Positions 23,765 through 37,852 of a DNA stretch of 64,000 bases are shown here, piece by piece (within the stretch, counting starts at the first letter, position 1; each line of letters opens with the position of its first letter). The DNA lies in the NCBI GenBank assembly GCA_963556495.2, contig OY747703.1:32287296-32351295 (forward strand), read 5' to 3'. The stretch is from Valencia hispanica. Taxonomy: Eukaryota > Chordata > Actinopteri > Cyprinodontiformes > Valenciidae. A program made the position numbers and the translations under genes. Under the pieces are notes generated by a model, which saw only the letters and a program-made list of their open reading frames with translations, had not been told where the DNA came from and did not search any database.

Positions 23765-24545
23765 TGATTAGCCACAACTTTTTAAGATTTATTTGATCAG
23801 TTTTACTTACCACTACCAGGCCTGGTTCCTATGAGACCTGCAAAGTCATGAAATCATTTAAATAGAACCTGTCTGACAACATGAAGTAGGTTAAGTGATC
23901 TCAAAAAGCAACCTGGCATGCCTTTCCAGGAGTGACTGACCTACCAAAATTATTCTGAGATCCCCTCAAAGATTGATCCAAGAGTTCACAGAAGAACCCA
24001 GAACAACATCTAAAGCACAGTAGGTTGAACATAACAGTGTCGGTGTGATGGTTTTGGGTTGCCTTCTCATTTCAGGATCCAGACGACTTGCTGTAACCAT
24101 CAGAACCATGAATTCTGCTCTCTATAGCAAAAAATCCTGTTGGAATATGTCTGGACATCAGTTTGATGCTTTAGGCTCAAACACAGTTGGAATACACAGG
24201 AGGACAATGATCCACAGCTCACCGGCAAGTCCAATTCTCAAGGATTTAGTGCACACAATGTAAAAGTTTGTAAGCTAAATGGCACTCATGGCCACATTTA
24301 CCCTAACCTGAATTTATGTTTGGGTGAAACTGTTTTTCAAAAAAGGCCAGGTTGTTTTGGATTTTAACTAATAACTAAAATAGTTATTTGTAAAACTGTA
24401 TTTTGTATTAATTGAGGCTTTTTTGTCTGATATTAAAATTTGTGAGATGATCTCACACATTTAAGTGTAATTAAAAAAGCAAAAACTGAAGAATTACAAA
24501 AAGGAAACCAAATTATTTTCCTTCAGACACATGTCTGACTTAAGT
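23765..24545 (+). mobile_element. Decayed Tc1/mariner-type element, second subfamily
   Basis: Several blocks fall in the order expected of a Tc1-type transposon that differs in sequence from the element at the window start. They are AGTTTTACTTACCACTACCA near 23797, AATCATTTAAATAGAACCTG near 23851, CCAGGAGTGACTGACC near 23927, GAACCATGAATTCTGCTCTC near 24103, AGGACAATGATCCACAGCTC near 24202, and a 3' tail with CACACATTTAAGTGT near 24452. Large internal deletions remove much of the transposase, and the residual frame at 24045-24263 is broken. No intact terminal repeat was identified, so the limits are approximate. Confidence 0.7.
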
Positions 24546-25079
24546 TAACTTTGTACTAACCCATATGGAACTTGCTGCTGGAACCACTTGAGTTGTTTCC
24601 GTCTACTTTTGTGAAAGCAAAATCATTTACCTCAAGCCTTCTTGCACAGTGGTATAAATAATTACATTATATTTAAGATTCGTTGCTATTTCTCTGTTGT
24701 AAAATACCCTCTTTACTCTTCTGCCTTCAGCTTTTGTCTGGAGTGAGACCTTGCGTCTAAGACGGACATTTAAAAAAACTCATAGCAGGGAAATTTAACA
24801 GGGTTTACATAGTTATTTATTTTAAAATAGTAATATAAACCGCCACCTTAAAATTGGGCAACTGTTTCATGCTCAGTCAGATTAATGGTGACAGTGTTAC
24901 TTAAGAGATTAATAAAAGATCAAAAGAAGCTTTAAATTTTTTCTAATAAATATTTTTTATAAACTTGTTTGGCAGGTAAAATTTTGCTGCGGCATATTTT
25001 CCTTTTATATAAAAAGAGACCCATCGTGAAAAAAAAAGAAAGATTTTAATGGACCATCATTTATGCAGCCACTTAATCA
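24546..25079. other. AT-rich unique sequence, nothing recognised
   Basis: No gene or repeat seen. Confidence 0.4.
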
Positions 25080-25600
25080 CTTGACCTGCCTGCAGTGCCT
25101 ATATAAAGATGCCGCACAGGATCGTGTCAGCAGAGCTCACATGTAAATAGCTCGTTTTATGTGGCTGACATGTAAATGCCGCCGCAGCAGCAGAGAAGAA
25201 AGTACGGCGGGCGGACAGTGACGAGCATCCCTTTGTCCTTTCACTGCCTGACAGATGAGTTCCTGCTAAACAGCAACAGACAATTGCATCCTGTTTCCCC
25301 CCCTTTAGGAAGATGATACACATTAAATTGCCTCCAGGAAGGAGAAACAGAGAAAGCAAACTGCCCTCTGCAAATAAATTGCTGAATTAGATAAAGGCTA
25401 TAAAAGCTGCAGGACGACATGATGGCACATTTATACATGGAAGTAAATTTAATGAAGCCATGTGAGAAGCAGACAAGAAGCGGCTCCGGTGATTGTTTGT
25501 TTTCTCTAACTGCATGAAACAAAACAAAACAGGGAATGTGTTTTAGGGAACGTGACTGGGAGGCAGCCACGCTTTACTTTGTCACATGCGCCATCAGACC
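25080..25600. promoter_or_regulatory. Candidate conserved noncoding element
   Basis: This block stands out as balanced in composition and free of simple repeats, with no coding frame of note. It has a doubled ACATGTAAAT (25139 and 25168), CAAATAAATTGCTGAATTAG near 25371 and AAATTTAATGAAG near 25445. Dense AT-rich transcription-factor-like words inside a mid-GC block are typical of vertebrate developmental enhancers. This is an inference from style only. No alignment was possible. Confidence 0.28.
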
Positions 25601-26589
25601 TGAGTGGGCATCCTACCAAGGCGGGACTAGTCCCTCTACCCATTGTAAATCTGCTCGGGTGCATTGATATAGAGGCAGATAAGGAGGTGGGTGAACCATG
25701 AACTCTGCTCTTTAAAGCCTCATCAGTTTTAAGCTCTACCTAAAAGAAGAAAAGGCAGATCCATTCATGTTTGTTTCTATGTCCTTGAGATTTGAAATAC
25801 GTGGCATGCTAATTATGGCCTGCATAGTACTCTCAGGGACTTGTAAGTCTCACATTCAAAAGTAGCAAGTGAATAAGAGATTCCCTGATCAGAATGAAGG
25901 CAAATTGTTAGTTTTTTTATTTTAGCAGTAGGTCCTAATCAGAATAAATCTTTGTCCCCTTTATGTTCAAATTATGGAGGTCAGACAGAGGCCAGTCCTC
26001 CTCCAAGGCTAACGTTCTCCCATTTTGACAACTCCTCTATGTTTTATATTCTGCATAAACTTACTGACAGAAAAACACAAGTGAAAGCAAGCCTCAGCTC
26101 CTTCATTGGCAAAGGAATAATCAATGGCCTTGATGGAATCAGACACTTTGGCCATTCAAGTCCCAAGTAAGATAAAGAGCAAGGCTCCTCTCATTAACCT
26201 CAGATGCTGCAGATATATGCAAGCTCTTCTAAATTGATGATAATAAAATAGAACCTTGTCCTTTAAAGAAGTCATGGAGATTCTTGGTTGAGTAGATGGA
26301 AAGAAGCAGATTATTTAATGACTTTATCCTAGAGTCCTTTCTATAGTTGCAATTCACATGTTGATCTGAAGTCACATCAGGTCATGTTATAAAAGATGAC
26401 GACGCCAGGGACATGTTTTAGACAAGTTTTTTTTTCTTTTTTTTTGCTTTAAGTAAAACTATTCATACATACTAATTAAATTATTTTATTTAACCACAAA
26501 CCTCTACGGTTTTTATTAAGATTGTATGTGACGAACGAGCACAAAGTAATTCAATCAGACGTTAAAGAGATTGTCTGTGAAGATAATTT
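25601..26589. other. Unique sequence, nothing recognised
   Basis: No exon, RNA gene or element ends seen. Confidence 0.4.
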
Positions 26590-27370
26590 TCAAGTTAGAT
26601 TCTCAGTTATAATTTAGGCTTTGACTTGGATATTCCAATTTATAATGAATATGCTTTGATCTAAATCTCTGGCTGCATGTTTAGGATCATTTTCCTGATA
26701 AAAGGAGAGCCTCAAGCCTTTGTAGCTTCTAGCTAGTTTACCTCCAGGTATGCCCTGTATATGGCTCCATCCAGTTGCCCATCAACTTTTTAGCTTCAAT
26801 GTCTCTGCTAATGATAAAAGATAGCCACACAACAACTCCCACCGCCATGGTTCGTTACTGGGTTGGTGTGTTGAGAGTGACACATATGAGCATTTTCTTC
26901 AACATGTTCAACCTGTGTCCCATAAATGACTGGTGGCAAACTGCAAAGAGGACATTTATTGGCTTTCTTAATCAGTGCCTTTCTTCTTGCCACTCCTCCA
27001 TAATGACCTGCTGGGTTCCCATCCCTGGTCCTCAAGGCACACTGCCCTGTATGTTTTAGATGCGTCCCTGCGTTAAAACACCTGCTTCAGATGATTGCAG
27101 TTGAGCATATATCTGTTAATCAGCCATCAATTGCAGTCAGGTGTGCTGAAGTCGGATTAAGATGTAAATCATGCAGGGCAATGAACTTTGAGGAGCATGG
27201 TTGAAAAACACTTATCTAGAAAACTTCTGAGCCCTTTCACAGATTATCTGGATCTATGGTGACATAAAATTATACAAAGGTGGAACATGTTTATTGAATC
27301 GGTTACTTCTGAAGGCAATTGATAGCACTGGTTTTATTTTTTATTCATTAAGGGGATAGGATAGAAATGC
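26590..27370 (-). mobile_element. Decayed antisense Tc1/mariner-type element interrupted by a MITE
   Basis: Read on the minus strand it carries Tc1 transposase segments: TTTAGATCAAAGCATATTCA (complement near 26645-26665), GTTGATGGGCAACTGGATGG (near 26765-26785) and AAGCCAATAAATGTCC (near 26952). After an interruption at 27014-27213 the 5' region resumes at 27225-27340, with the complement of CTTCTGAAGGCAATTGATAG. Comparison with the copy at 1-2774 supports the same family: both carry ATGGATGGAG or its variant in the same position. Frames are destroyed. The order of segments is correct for one element split by a later insertion. Confidence 0.8.
27014..27213. mobile_element. 200 bp palindromic MITE nested in the Tc1 element
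   Basis: The left part (CCCTGGTCCTCAAGGCACAC, 27023) and the right part (CAATGAACTTTGAGGAGCAT, about 27179) are inverted relatives, and further in CTGCCCTGTATGTTTTAGA mirrors a CATGCAGGGCA segment. I recall this short palindromic repeat as abundant in fish, probably hAT-related. Tc1 sequence continues on both sides, so the insertion is younger than the Tc1 copy. Exact ends and an 8 bp duplication could not be confirmed. Confidence 0.68.
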
Positions 27371-27540
27371 ATCCTCTGCCCAAGAGGTCTGAGTGCTTTG
27401 CAAGAGGATGTTATTATCGTTGTTCTGTTGCAGAACCTCTACAGATTTAGTTTATCAGGTTCAATAAAAAATCTCAACCATCAAGTTTTTCACTTTTTTG
27501 TGATTCTTAATCATTTAAAGAATTATTGTCAATATGTGGA
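27371..27540. other. Short spacer between the Tc1 element and the SINE
   Basis: No feature recognised. Confidence 0.4.
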
Positions 27541-27670
27541 AATGTGGTGCAGTGGGTAGAGCTGGTTCCCCAGAAGCAAGGCGTAAACACGGCTATCTTG
27601 GGTTCAATTCCCCTGAGTTCAAAAGCTTGGGCCATTTGCTGCATGTATCCCCCTTCTCTTTGCCTATTTT
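27541..27670 (+). mobile_element. tRNA-derived SINE, truncated
   Basis: The head has a pol III A-box-like TGGTGCAGTGGGTAGAG (27546) and a B-box GGTTCAATTCC (27601). The body CATTTGCTGCATGTATCCCC matches the corresponding part of the SINE at 54405 (CCTTTGCCACATGTCTTGCC). The 3' end with the AATAAAGGCC tail is missing. It is not a working tRNA gene: there is no cloverleaf or anticodon arm that folds convincingly. Transcription would be by pol III and mobility would depend on a partner LINE. Confidence 0.72.
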
Positions 27671-28256
27671 CTTAAATATATAAAAAACACTAGTGCCACA
27701 AAAATATTATTCAGTAAAACATTTAAAATTAATTGAAGCATTTTAAACAAACTGGCAAAACTTGAATTATTAAGAGCTTTATGGAATTGTTGTGATTTTT
27801 CTCGTAAAACATCAGAATGTGTCACTATGGAAGGTTTCAGTAACTCCATCCTCAGTCCTCTGAATGCGGTTTTCTTACAGTCAGCCTTTTTTGGGGCCAT
27901 AACTGCTTCGCTCACCAAGCAACGAGAGGTCTTGTAAAAATGTCAGCCGCTGTGGCTTAAGTTGCACAGAAGCTATACTGGATACTGAAATTTAAGAGGA
28001 ACAAATGTGACTTGTAAGCTATGTTTTAAATATGAAAAGGACACCAAATCTTATCAGTAGAAAAATAGGACAGTAATACACTCCTCTTGTGACATTTTTG
28101 GTTTCCTGATTTAGCTTTCAAAAATAGAAGCTCTTCAGGCTATGAGAGTCCCCTGGGCTTTCAGTAGAAGTGTTTTTTCTGAGAGCAGCCGTGTTAAAGG
28201 TCATGTGATCTGGTGTGAACGTAAAACCTTTCAGATCAAACAAAAATAGAAGAAAT
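27671..28256. other. Unique sequence, nothing recognised
   Basis: No gene seen. Confidence 0.4.
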
Positions 28257-28273
28257 GTGTGTGTGTGTATATG

Positions 28274-28326
<53 letters not shown>
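28257..28326. repeat. Compound (GT)n-(TA)n microsatellite
   Basis: Short GT run passing into about 45 bp of pure TA. Confidence 0.95.
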
Positions 28327-28330
<4 letters not shown>

Positions 28331-30259
28331 TTCAGATTGTGAGACAGTATGAGAAAATCAATTAATTTCTTCACAACTTTGCGTCAGTCATGTTTAAGAG
28401 GTTTCCTATAGGTCATCATCATCCACATGCAAAGCTTTATGCTTCACAAAGGAGGCATCTTACTTATTTCTATCAGTTGTTTTGAAAAAGGAAAGCATTT
28501 TAAGAATGCAGGACACCAGCCCTTAAGGGCTAGAATTGTTTGAAACCCCCGATCTAAGCCATCCACCTTGACTTTAGCAGAGAGTCATTAAATCTAGAGG
28601 CAGAATGAAGACGGCAGGACATAAACCAGATGTGCCGAAAGAGATAGAAAAAAGTCCTTCCATCTTGTGGCACATCTTTCTTCATCCTTTCTTCACGCTC
28701 TTTGTCTATCTGTTTCTGTGCAGTCATGTTAGGTGGGTACATCTATCCCCCCCCCCCCAAGCCAGCTTCCTCTTTTCTGTAATACTTCTTTTTCCACCCT
28801 GTCTACCCTCTACTTCTATTACAGTTCCTAGCTCCTTCACTCTCACTCGGATAGACAAAAACGCCACCCTCTCATCCACACCCCACCCCTCTTATCCGTG
28901 CAAAATAGACTGGATGCTTGTGCTCGCCAAAGTGCCTGCAGAAAGCCTTTCACAATGCTCTATAAGCAGTAAAAGGGAGGCAGAGCACGAAAAAAACAGG
29001 CACCAATTTGCTCCATGTGTCTCGTTTCAGGAAATTGCCTTTTAGAAGGGCAGCAGGTCTTTCTTCCACAAAAGTGTAGAGCGGTAAACCTTGACCTACA
29101 GTCCACTTGTTTGTTTGGGAATATCCTGTGTGTGGGAGTATGTACGTGCTTGTTATGTTATTAAAAATCAAGTTCCAGACACTGAAAAGATAACATCTCC
29201 AGACATTTGTAATGCCACGGCATGTTGCTCATAGTCTCTGCTCATCTCCACCCCGAAGTCATTCTGTATCACAGATTAATGCTGTTTTTCACAGCCTTTT
29301 TGTTTTCAGCTTGTACTTTGTTTTTGTTTTGTTTTTTCACTCCTACACCACTGTTGTTGTTGTTGTTGTGCCTGAAGGCCTGCAAGAAACAAAGGACGAG
29401 AGAGAAGATTGGTTAAAAAAAAAAGCGATTAGCTAATTGTGACGGATCTCCCTCTCACATTTTTTTTGTCCCTGTGCCTGTTTAGATAAAGACTTAATTC
29501 CTCTAATGTGAGGTATTTGTGACGCTGGCTTTGTGGCAGCTGGCTCGCTGGCATTTTGCTGCTCTGAGGAGTCTCTGTCAGCCTAGTGCTATCCATCACC
29601 ATCATCTATGCCAGGCAGGCCCCAGTACCTCGGCAGAGGCTCGGACCTCTGGGATAGCATCAGGGGTTTGTGTGTGAGTGTAGAACTCTGTAACCATGTT
29701 TGTTAGTCCTCTCATTGTCACTGTAAACAGCTCTCTTTTTGTCCTCCCACAAGAGACAGTGATGTGTGTTTTTACAGGCCTGCAACTGCTCATTACAGCT
29801 GCAACTTCGACACATTCACATTTTCTGTTTTTTCTGCAACAAGTAAAAGTGTTAAGCGTTTGGGCTGGTTTTTTTAGATTTGGTATGTCAGAACATTATT
29901 GAATCTAAGAAATTCGGTACAGAATGAATGAATATCCATGAAGTATCCATAAATTCTCTGTTTAAAAAAAACCCGAATTATTGGGTATTTCTGTAACATT
30001 TTGACAAAAAGATAAACATCATTATCATAAAAGTTCCCAATCAAGTCAAAATAGTAAAATTATAAACCATAAAGTTAGAATACTTCTTGATTAAACATAG
30101 ATTTAAATCACGAGATCACAACTATTTGATTTAAAAAATGCTAGAGTATTTCTTTAAAGGTTTTTGAATATATATTGTTTGTAAATACTTGTAATGTGGA
30201 AACAACATGTCCTTCTTGCTTACCATAAATGAGAAAAAAAAAACACCAAAGCACTTTCC
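28327..30259. other. Unique sequence; candidate regulatory block at 29400-29680
   Basis: The 146-codon frame at 28605-29045 runs through pyrimidine-rich sequence and shows no domain. A C12 run lies near 28748. 29400-29680 contains GATTAGCTAATTGTGAC and GACTTAATTCCTCTAATG followed by a mid-GC part, a style seen in conserved noncoding elements. No RNA gene was seen. Confidence 0.3.
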
Positions 30260-30345
30260 AATAAAATACAGGGTACCACAGGGCTTGGTGTTTGGTCTCT
30301 AACGATTTACTTTAATTACTATTGGGACGTGTAATGTGTAAAATA
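30260..30345 (+). mobile_element. Scrap of LINE reverse transcriptase (motif GxPQG)
   Basis: The run GGTACCACAGGGCTTGGTG near 30272 translates GVPQGLVFGL, then a stop, then RFTLIT. This mirrors the reverse-transcriptase block GVPQGSVLGPLLFTLY of non-LTR retrotransposons. Only about 25 codons are recognisable and one is a stop, so it is a dead fragment. Confidence 0.5.
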
Positions 30346-31539
30346 TTCAGAATGAATTTTTGTTTGCATGATATTGATAATTATGTACATGATTACTGTT
30401 ATTGTTTGTATTTAGCCTATTTATTTTTATTTATTTGTTTCCTACTTCATTTACAGAAAAAAATGCTTATTTAAATTGCTTTTCTGTGCCTTTTGCATTT
30501 TCAATGTTTTATCTCATTATTTTACATTGATTTGTGTATTGTTCAAACTTTCATAAATGTATTGGAACAAGATACAAATTATTTGTGTGTAAGAGTGTAT
30601 CAAGTTGGATCTTTGATTCTCTCGACTTCCAGCCTCTCAATCCCTTCATAAAAGAAGCACTGAGCTCACTGGCATTGTTCACATTTTTGGTACTGTGCCT
30701 TTGCCTCTTGGTCTGCAAAATCCAGGAAAAGCGTCATTAGGGCCTGACACATAATGATTCAAATGTCTCACTGTTCTTAACCCTTTTGGATCAGTTCGGT
30801 CTAGGTTCTGCTTATATTCTCTGAAATAAGAAAAAAAAGAGAAAGGACTCTCTAAATATCAACAAAAAACATTTATTTATAGACAACTGTATACTTCCCT
30901 TCACTTCAGTGCTATAAACTATCTAATTCACAGCAGCAGCCGCAGTATTTCCCATCCCAGTGTTAACCTGCCTCACTCTCGTCTGTTTACTCCTCTGCTG
31001 TATTTCTTTTTTTCATTCATGTACATATGCAGCTCTGACCACTGCAGAGACAAATACAAATCTGTGGGAAGACTGTGTGCTAAAATAAATCCAAGGTGAT
31101 TTATTGTCATGTTTCTATGGGTTTCTTTATATTTAAATGGTTTATCACATTTGTTTAAGCTCTGACGTTTATTAAAGCAATGTGAGAGTGTTTTATGGTG
31201 CACTGTAATTAAGTTATGTTTGACAAAACCCATATTTTAAAACATTTTACCCCTGTTTTGTCACTTAAAAAAAATCTTATCTTATTACATTTTATTTGAG
31301 AAATAATCATTTGCCATCTTGGATTTCATCTTGAATCTTCAATTCTCAATTCTGTTTTTCCCCAAAGGAAATTAACTGACATATTCCTCCTGACAGACAG
31401 CTGTTCCTCCCACAGCGGGTCTTCTTCATAACCTGCAACGGCACCCCCAGCTCAACTCAGACACACACTAGTACACACGTATATAGTACACACTATTCTG
31501 AGTTACTCCCTCCCAGGAGAATAAATCTGCAATCAACTG
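30346..31539. other. AT-rich unique sequence, nothing recognised
   Basis: No gene or element ends identified. Confidence 0.4.
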
Positions 31540-31965
31540 GGCCTATAAATAGCCGTGGCACACTTCAGAGCTTCCACAGCCCCCCTGCCCCTCCTAAAGA
31601 GCTGCACACACACACAGACAGGCTTCACTAATCCATGGCAGGTCAACCAGCCTCTCTTGCTGCACTGCCGCCCCTCCTGTTGATGTTATGTGCTAATGTT
31701 TCTGTGAGCAAACACATTAACACAAACTAATTAAAGTAATTTGTCTTTCACATATCTTCACATTACTACTAATAGCTTTCAGGCAATTACAAGCGAGAAC
31801 CAGTGGCCATATTAGCTGTTCCATCTGAATCAGAGTGGGCTTCTTAAACCCTCAGAGACGGCCTCTCTCACAACGCTAGACTACTACTAGTTAGCAGTAG
31901 CCATGCCTAATAACCTCATTAGTCAGCAGGCCTAATGAGATGTGTTATTTAAGTAGCTACTCTGT
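31540..31965. promoter_or_regulatory. Candidate conserved noncoding element
   Basis: Repeat-free, mid-GC block dense in homeodomain-like words: ACTAATTAAAGTAATTTG near 31726, ATTACTACTAATAGC near 31763, CCATATTAGC near 31807 (close to a CArG box) and CCTAATGAGATG near 31931. It ends at a G12 run (31971-31982). No open frame of note. Reading it as an enhancer is inference from motif density. Confidence 0.28.
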
Positions 31966-34347
<2,382 letters not shown>

Positions 34348-35089
34348 CACAACAGAAAATTGTGAGCTTCAGTCTTTTGTTCTTTTATTTGGGATTTTCA
34401 GCCACACAGAAGCACCACACCAGCGGTGACAGAGCCGTACGTGTGTGCTTAGTTAAGAAAAAGGTAGAAAAAAAATCCCCATGTGCCCCCACACAGTGAA
34501 AGCAGTCCAGAGTGTTGATGCCAGATTTAATTGTTGGGGGCAAAGGAGAGTGTAAACTGCAAGTCTGGCAGAAAATAAGTGCTGGTGTTACCAGGCTGCA
34601 CGGTGTAGTAATGGAGTAGCTGTTTTTTTTGTTTCTTTTTTAACAGTGCTTCTGACCCACAAATTACATCACCACACCCCCACCACCCTGCTCTGCCCGC
34701 TCTCCTCCCCCATCACACGCACACCATTTGCTCATCCATCACCATCAGCTCCCGCTCCCCTCTCTCCTCTGTCTTCCATCTCTCCACCCATCCAATTTAG
34801 TCCTCACTCATTTCTCGCTCCTCCGCGGAGTGATGGGCTTTTGTCCTACACCTCAAACCTTTCCCCCAGCTCACCTGCTTTCTCCTCTTCGCTGGTGTCT
34901 GACCGCAAAATTCAAGCTGACTGTTGTCAGACTGGGCGACAAATGACCCCCTCTTATGTGTATGTGTGTGGATTTTTTGTCTACACAAATGCAGTCTTTC
35001 ATTTGGTCTTTGGAGTGATTAAATCTAAGTAAAGATTCAATAAAATGTGTTTATTTTTTAGAGACATGGCTGTGTTTACAGACTAGCAT
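34348..35089. other. Pyrimidine-rich unique sequence, nothing recognised
   Basis: The 128-codon frame at 34646-35032 is Pro/Ser-rich because the DNA is C/T-rich. No domain was recognised. Confidence 0.4.
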
Positions 35090-35830
35090 TTTTATTGTAG
35101 TATGTAACACATAATTGTACAATGAAAGAAAAAGAACATTCAGTTTCCAACATTTACATATAAAAATGTAAAATGTGTGTTTGTTTTCAGTCCCTGAGTC
35201 AAGACTTTGTAGAACCACCTTTTACTCCAGCTACTGAGTCTTGTCTCTACCAGCTTTGCAACTCTATAGACTGAAATTGTTTCGCATTCTTCTGCAAAAC
35301 AGCTGGATTTGGGTCTGGACTTTGACTCGGCCATTCCAATGCATAATTATGGTTTGATCTAAGCCACTTTATTTCAAATCTGGCCATGTCTGTTTACGGA
35401 TGTTGTCCTGCTGGATGTTTAGCCTCCGCTTTAGCCATTTACAGAAAAGTTTTCTTTCATGATTCCCCTGCTTTCAGCTTCATCTATACTTCAATAACCT
35501 CTGCCCAGCTTTCTTTTCCCTGCTTAAAGAACCCCCAGAGCATAATGCTGCCATTCTGCCAACTCCATGTTTCACCGTGGGGGCTGGTGTTTTAAGTTGT
35601 TATGTAATGCATCACCCAACGCATTTTAAGTTAGACCAGAAACTTACATTTTTTGCGTTTTCTGAGCAGAGCACCTTCTTCCACAAGCTTGCTGCGTTAC
35701 CTACTTGGATTGTGCCAAACTTTAAACAGAACTTCTTGTAGCTCTCTTGAACAAGTATTGTTTTCTTTTTGCACTTTTCTATAAAGGACAGAAGTATTTG
35801 GTCACAAATGTTTTCCAATAAACTTTTAAG
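35090..35830 (-). mobile_element. Decayed antisense Tc1/mariner-type element
   Basis: On the minus strand: AAAAGGTGGTTCTACAAAGT (complement at about 35203-35222), GAGACAAGACTCAGTAGCTG, then TCAAAGTCCAGACCCAAATC near 35320, and further along the complement of CACGGTGAAACATGGAGTTG (about 35560-35579). These are C-terminal and central parts of a Tc1-type transposase in the correct order for an antisense copy. Numerous frameshifts are present. The 5' half is less clear, and the left limit near 35090 is approximate. Confidence 0.75.
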
Positions 35831-35939
35831 GCCTTCACATAACTGATGTAGGCTTTTTAGATTGACATAAAATTACTAGTTTGGTGAGATCTTAAAGCAT
35901 TAGTCTGCACCGAAGTATATTTAGAAGTATCAGAGTAAA

Positions 35940-36095
35940 TTGGGACTGAATGCCAGTGCATGCCGCATTTTTTCAGACAAGTTTGACCAAAAGTTTAGAA
36001 AAAAAGATTTTCCTTCCACTTCACAATTATGTGTCACTTTGTGTTGAGCCATCACAACAAACAATAAAAGTTTGTGTTTGCAAGATGTTCTAACT
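35940..36095 (+). mobile_element. Tc1 3' untranslated end, sense orientation
   Basis: Contains CCTTCCACTTCACAATTATG near 36013 followed by TGTCACTTTGTGTTG. In Tc1-type elements of this family these lie downstream of the transposase stop. The orientation is opposite to the copy just upstream, so it is a separate piece or part of a rearrangement. Confidence 0.62.
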
Positions 36096-36450
36096 GCACC
36101 TTTTAGACTGTGAGCATTCAGGCAGAACTGAATATAAATGGCTTAAAACAGACAAGATTAATTTGTTTAGATGAAAAAGGAAAGTAGTTGCTTTGAACTA
36201 ACACCACGTATTGAACCTGACTGTATTCATTTGGACATGAGTTAAAAGGGATTGAAAAGGATGTACCTCAAGACGACTTTGGTCTCCTAAAACCTCTTAT
36301 GACACTAACTGATATTATTGTTATTATCCTGAGTTGATGGTGAGAGAAATACCTGCCAAAAAAACAACAACTAGGCTTTGCCATCTGTCTAACCTTAAAC
36401 CTGATACTCCTGAAACACCTTTTGTCTCTTTCATTCTCCCTCTCTACAAG
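36096..36450. other. Unique sequence, nothing recognised
   Basis: No feature seen. Confidence 0.4.
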
Positions 36451-36475
36451 CACACAAGCACACACACACACACAC

Positions 36476-36520
<45 letters not shown>

Positions 36521-36541
36521 TCACACACACCTATCACACAC
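36451..36541. repeat. (CA)n microsatellite, interrupted
   Basis: CA run with CCCACC and CTATCA interruptions; the unit CACACACCTAT is repeated near the 3' end. Confidence 0.95.
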
Positions 36542-37689
36542 GCTGAACTAATCCCACCTTTTGGCCTGTTTTTCACGAGTTTTAGTGTTAGCCGTGACAC
36601 TCAAACTCAGAATTAAATAGCATTAGTTATGACTGCAGGGTACGGCACTCTGCCCTCAGCCTATCATGTTCATGCCATTCTTACAACAAACCCAAGCTTC
36701 AATATTATACCAACCAGCCCCACACTACCCCCCACCCAGACCCCACCCGCCTGGTGGGTCCCCAGGCTCTCTTTACCACTCATTAACCCTGTCACGTTTA
36801 TGGTATGAATTAAATGATTCCAGCGATGCAGCTCCATGCACAGCCAGACCTTACCCCTCCGCCCCCCTCAGTTTGCCCCAATCTCCCCTCCCCCAATCCC
36901 TCCATGCCTCCCTCCTTCACTACAGCTCAAGGCTGGAGGCACAGCTCGAGGCACCGCACTTCACCCTCATTATTACAGGCCTGGTGGTCTGCTCGGCACA
37001 CTGTTGTTTCAGCATGTCCAAGTGTGTCAGGTGTGCATGCGTCTGTCATTGTGGGGATGGTTGATGTTTTAATGTCTGAGTGGAAACAGCAAACCTAACA
37101 GAGGGTTTTTTTGTGCACTGAGCTGGAAAAAATGGTAGAACGTGCAGGAGGTTAATTTGTTTCCATTCAAATATCCGACGTCTGGCGTTTTAAATCATTA
37201 AACTGATTCAAAGCATGGATTTGCATTTAAGTCAATGAATCATTTTTCTAGAAATAAACAAATGAATCTCTAACATCTGTCTTAACAATAGCAAAAACAA
37301 GGGTTGGAGCATTCTCTGTTTCTCTGCATTCATATTGAAATATATAAAACATAAAACCATTGTTCAATTAAAGCTTTTCCTCATACAATGTACCTCTAAC
37401 AGATTTCTTCTGCTGCTTTATTACAAATTACAAATTTCTGTACGGCATTAAATTTGAATATTTCTTTAGGATAAATTTACTAGATTTAAAGTTTGTCTTC
37501 TTTAATAAGGAAAGAAAAAATAAAATAATTTTAAAAGACCCAACTTGTAGTTGCCTTTCAGTGGCATGAAATATTATCAAACAGTTACATTGTTTTAGCA
37601 ATTCAGTTTAAAAAGGGAAATTCAGATATTACATATATTCCTTATGTTGTGTGTAATATATTTGCAGCGTTTATTCGTGTTGATGAGTT
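36542..37689. other. Unique sequence, nothing recognised
   Basis: 36700-36960 is C-rich and gives long but low-complexity Pro/Ser frames. No domain or RNA gene was seen. Confidence 0.4.
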
Positions 37690-37852
37690 CTTCAATGATA
37701 TGCTTTGAATCTCTTGGTGAAAGAGCCTTCTCGTTTTATGTGCCCAAGATGTGGAATGCTCTGACCCTCCAGATATGTCAGGCCCCCTCTCTCACGACTT
37801 TTAAGACTAGGCTAGAAACTCACTTTTTCTTCCTCGCATTTGATTCTTAGTC
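37690..37852 (+). mobile_element. LINE ORF2 C-terminal remnant
   Basis: The frame reads CFESLGERAFSFYVPKMWNA, then LTLQICQAPSLTTFKTRLET and HFFFLAFDS before the stop at 37848. The pattern GERAFS...P..WN.L...I..APS...FK..L.TH.F matches the C-terminal tail of many teleost LINE proteins. It is the same protein region as the antisense remnant at 17120-17960, which reads GDRAFSGLAPKFWNKLP. Downstream sequence to about 37980 is AT-rich and probably the 3' untranslated part. No upstream RT domain is preserved in frame. Confidence 0.75.

Noticed and set aside
28605..29045. 146-codon ORF
   Set aside because: No recognised domain, passes through a C-run and a pyrimidine-rich stretch; length is not exceptional for six frames of 64 kb.
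34646..35032. 128-codon Pro/Ser-rich ORF
   Set aside because: Composition follows the C/T-rich DNA; no domain or splice context. Similar reasoning for 36666-37064 and 44274-44486.
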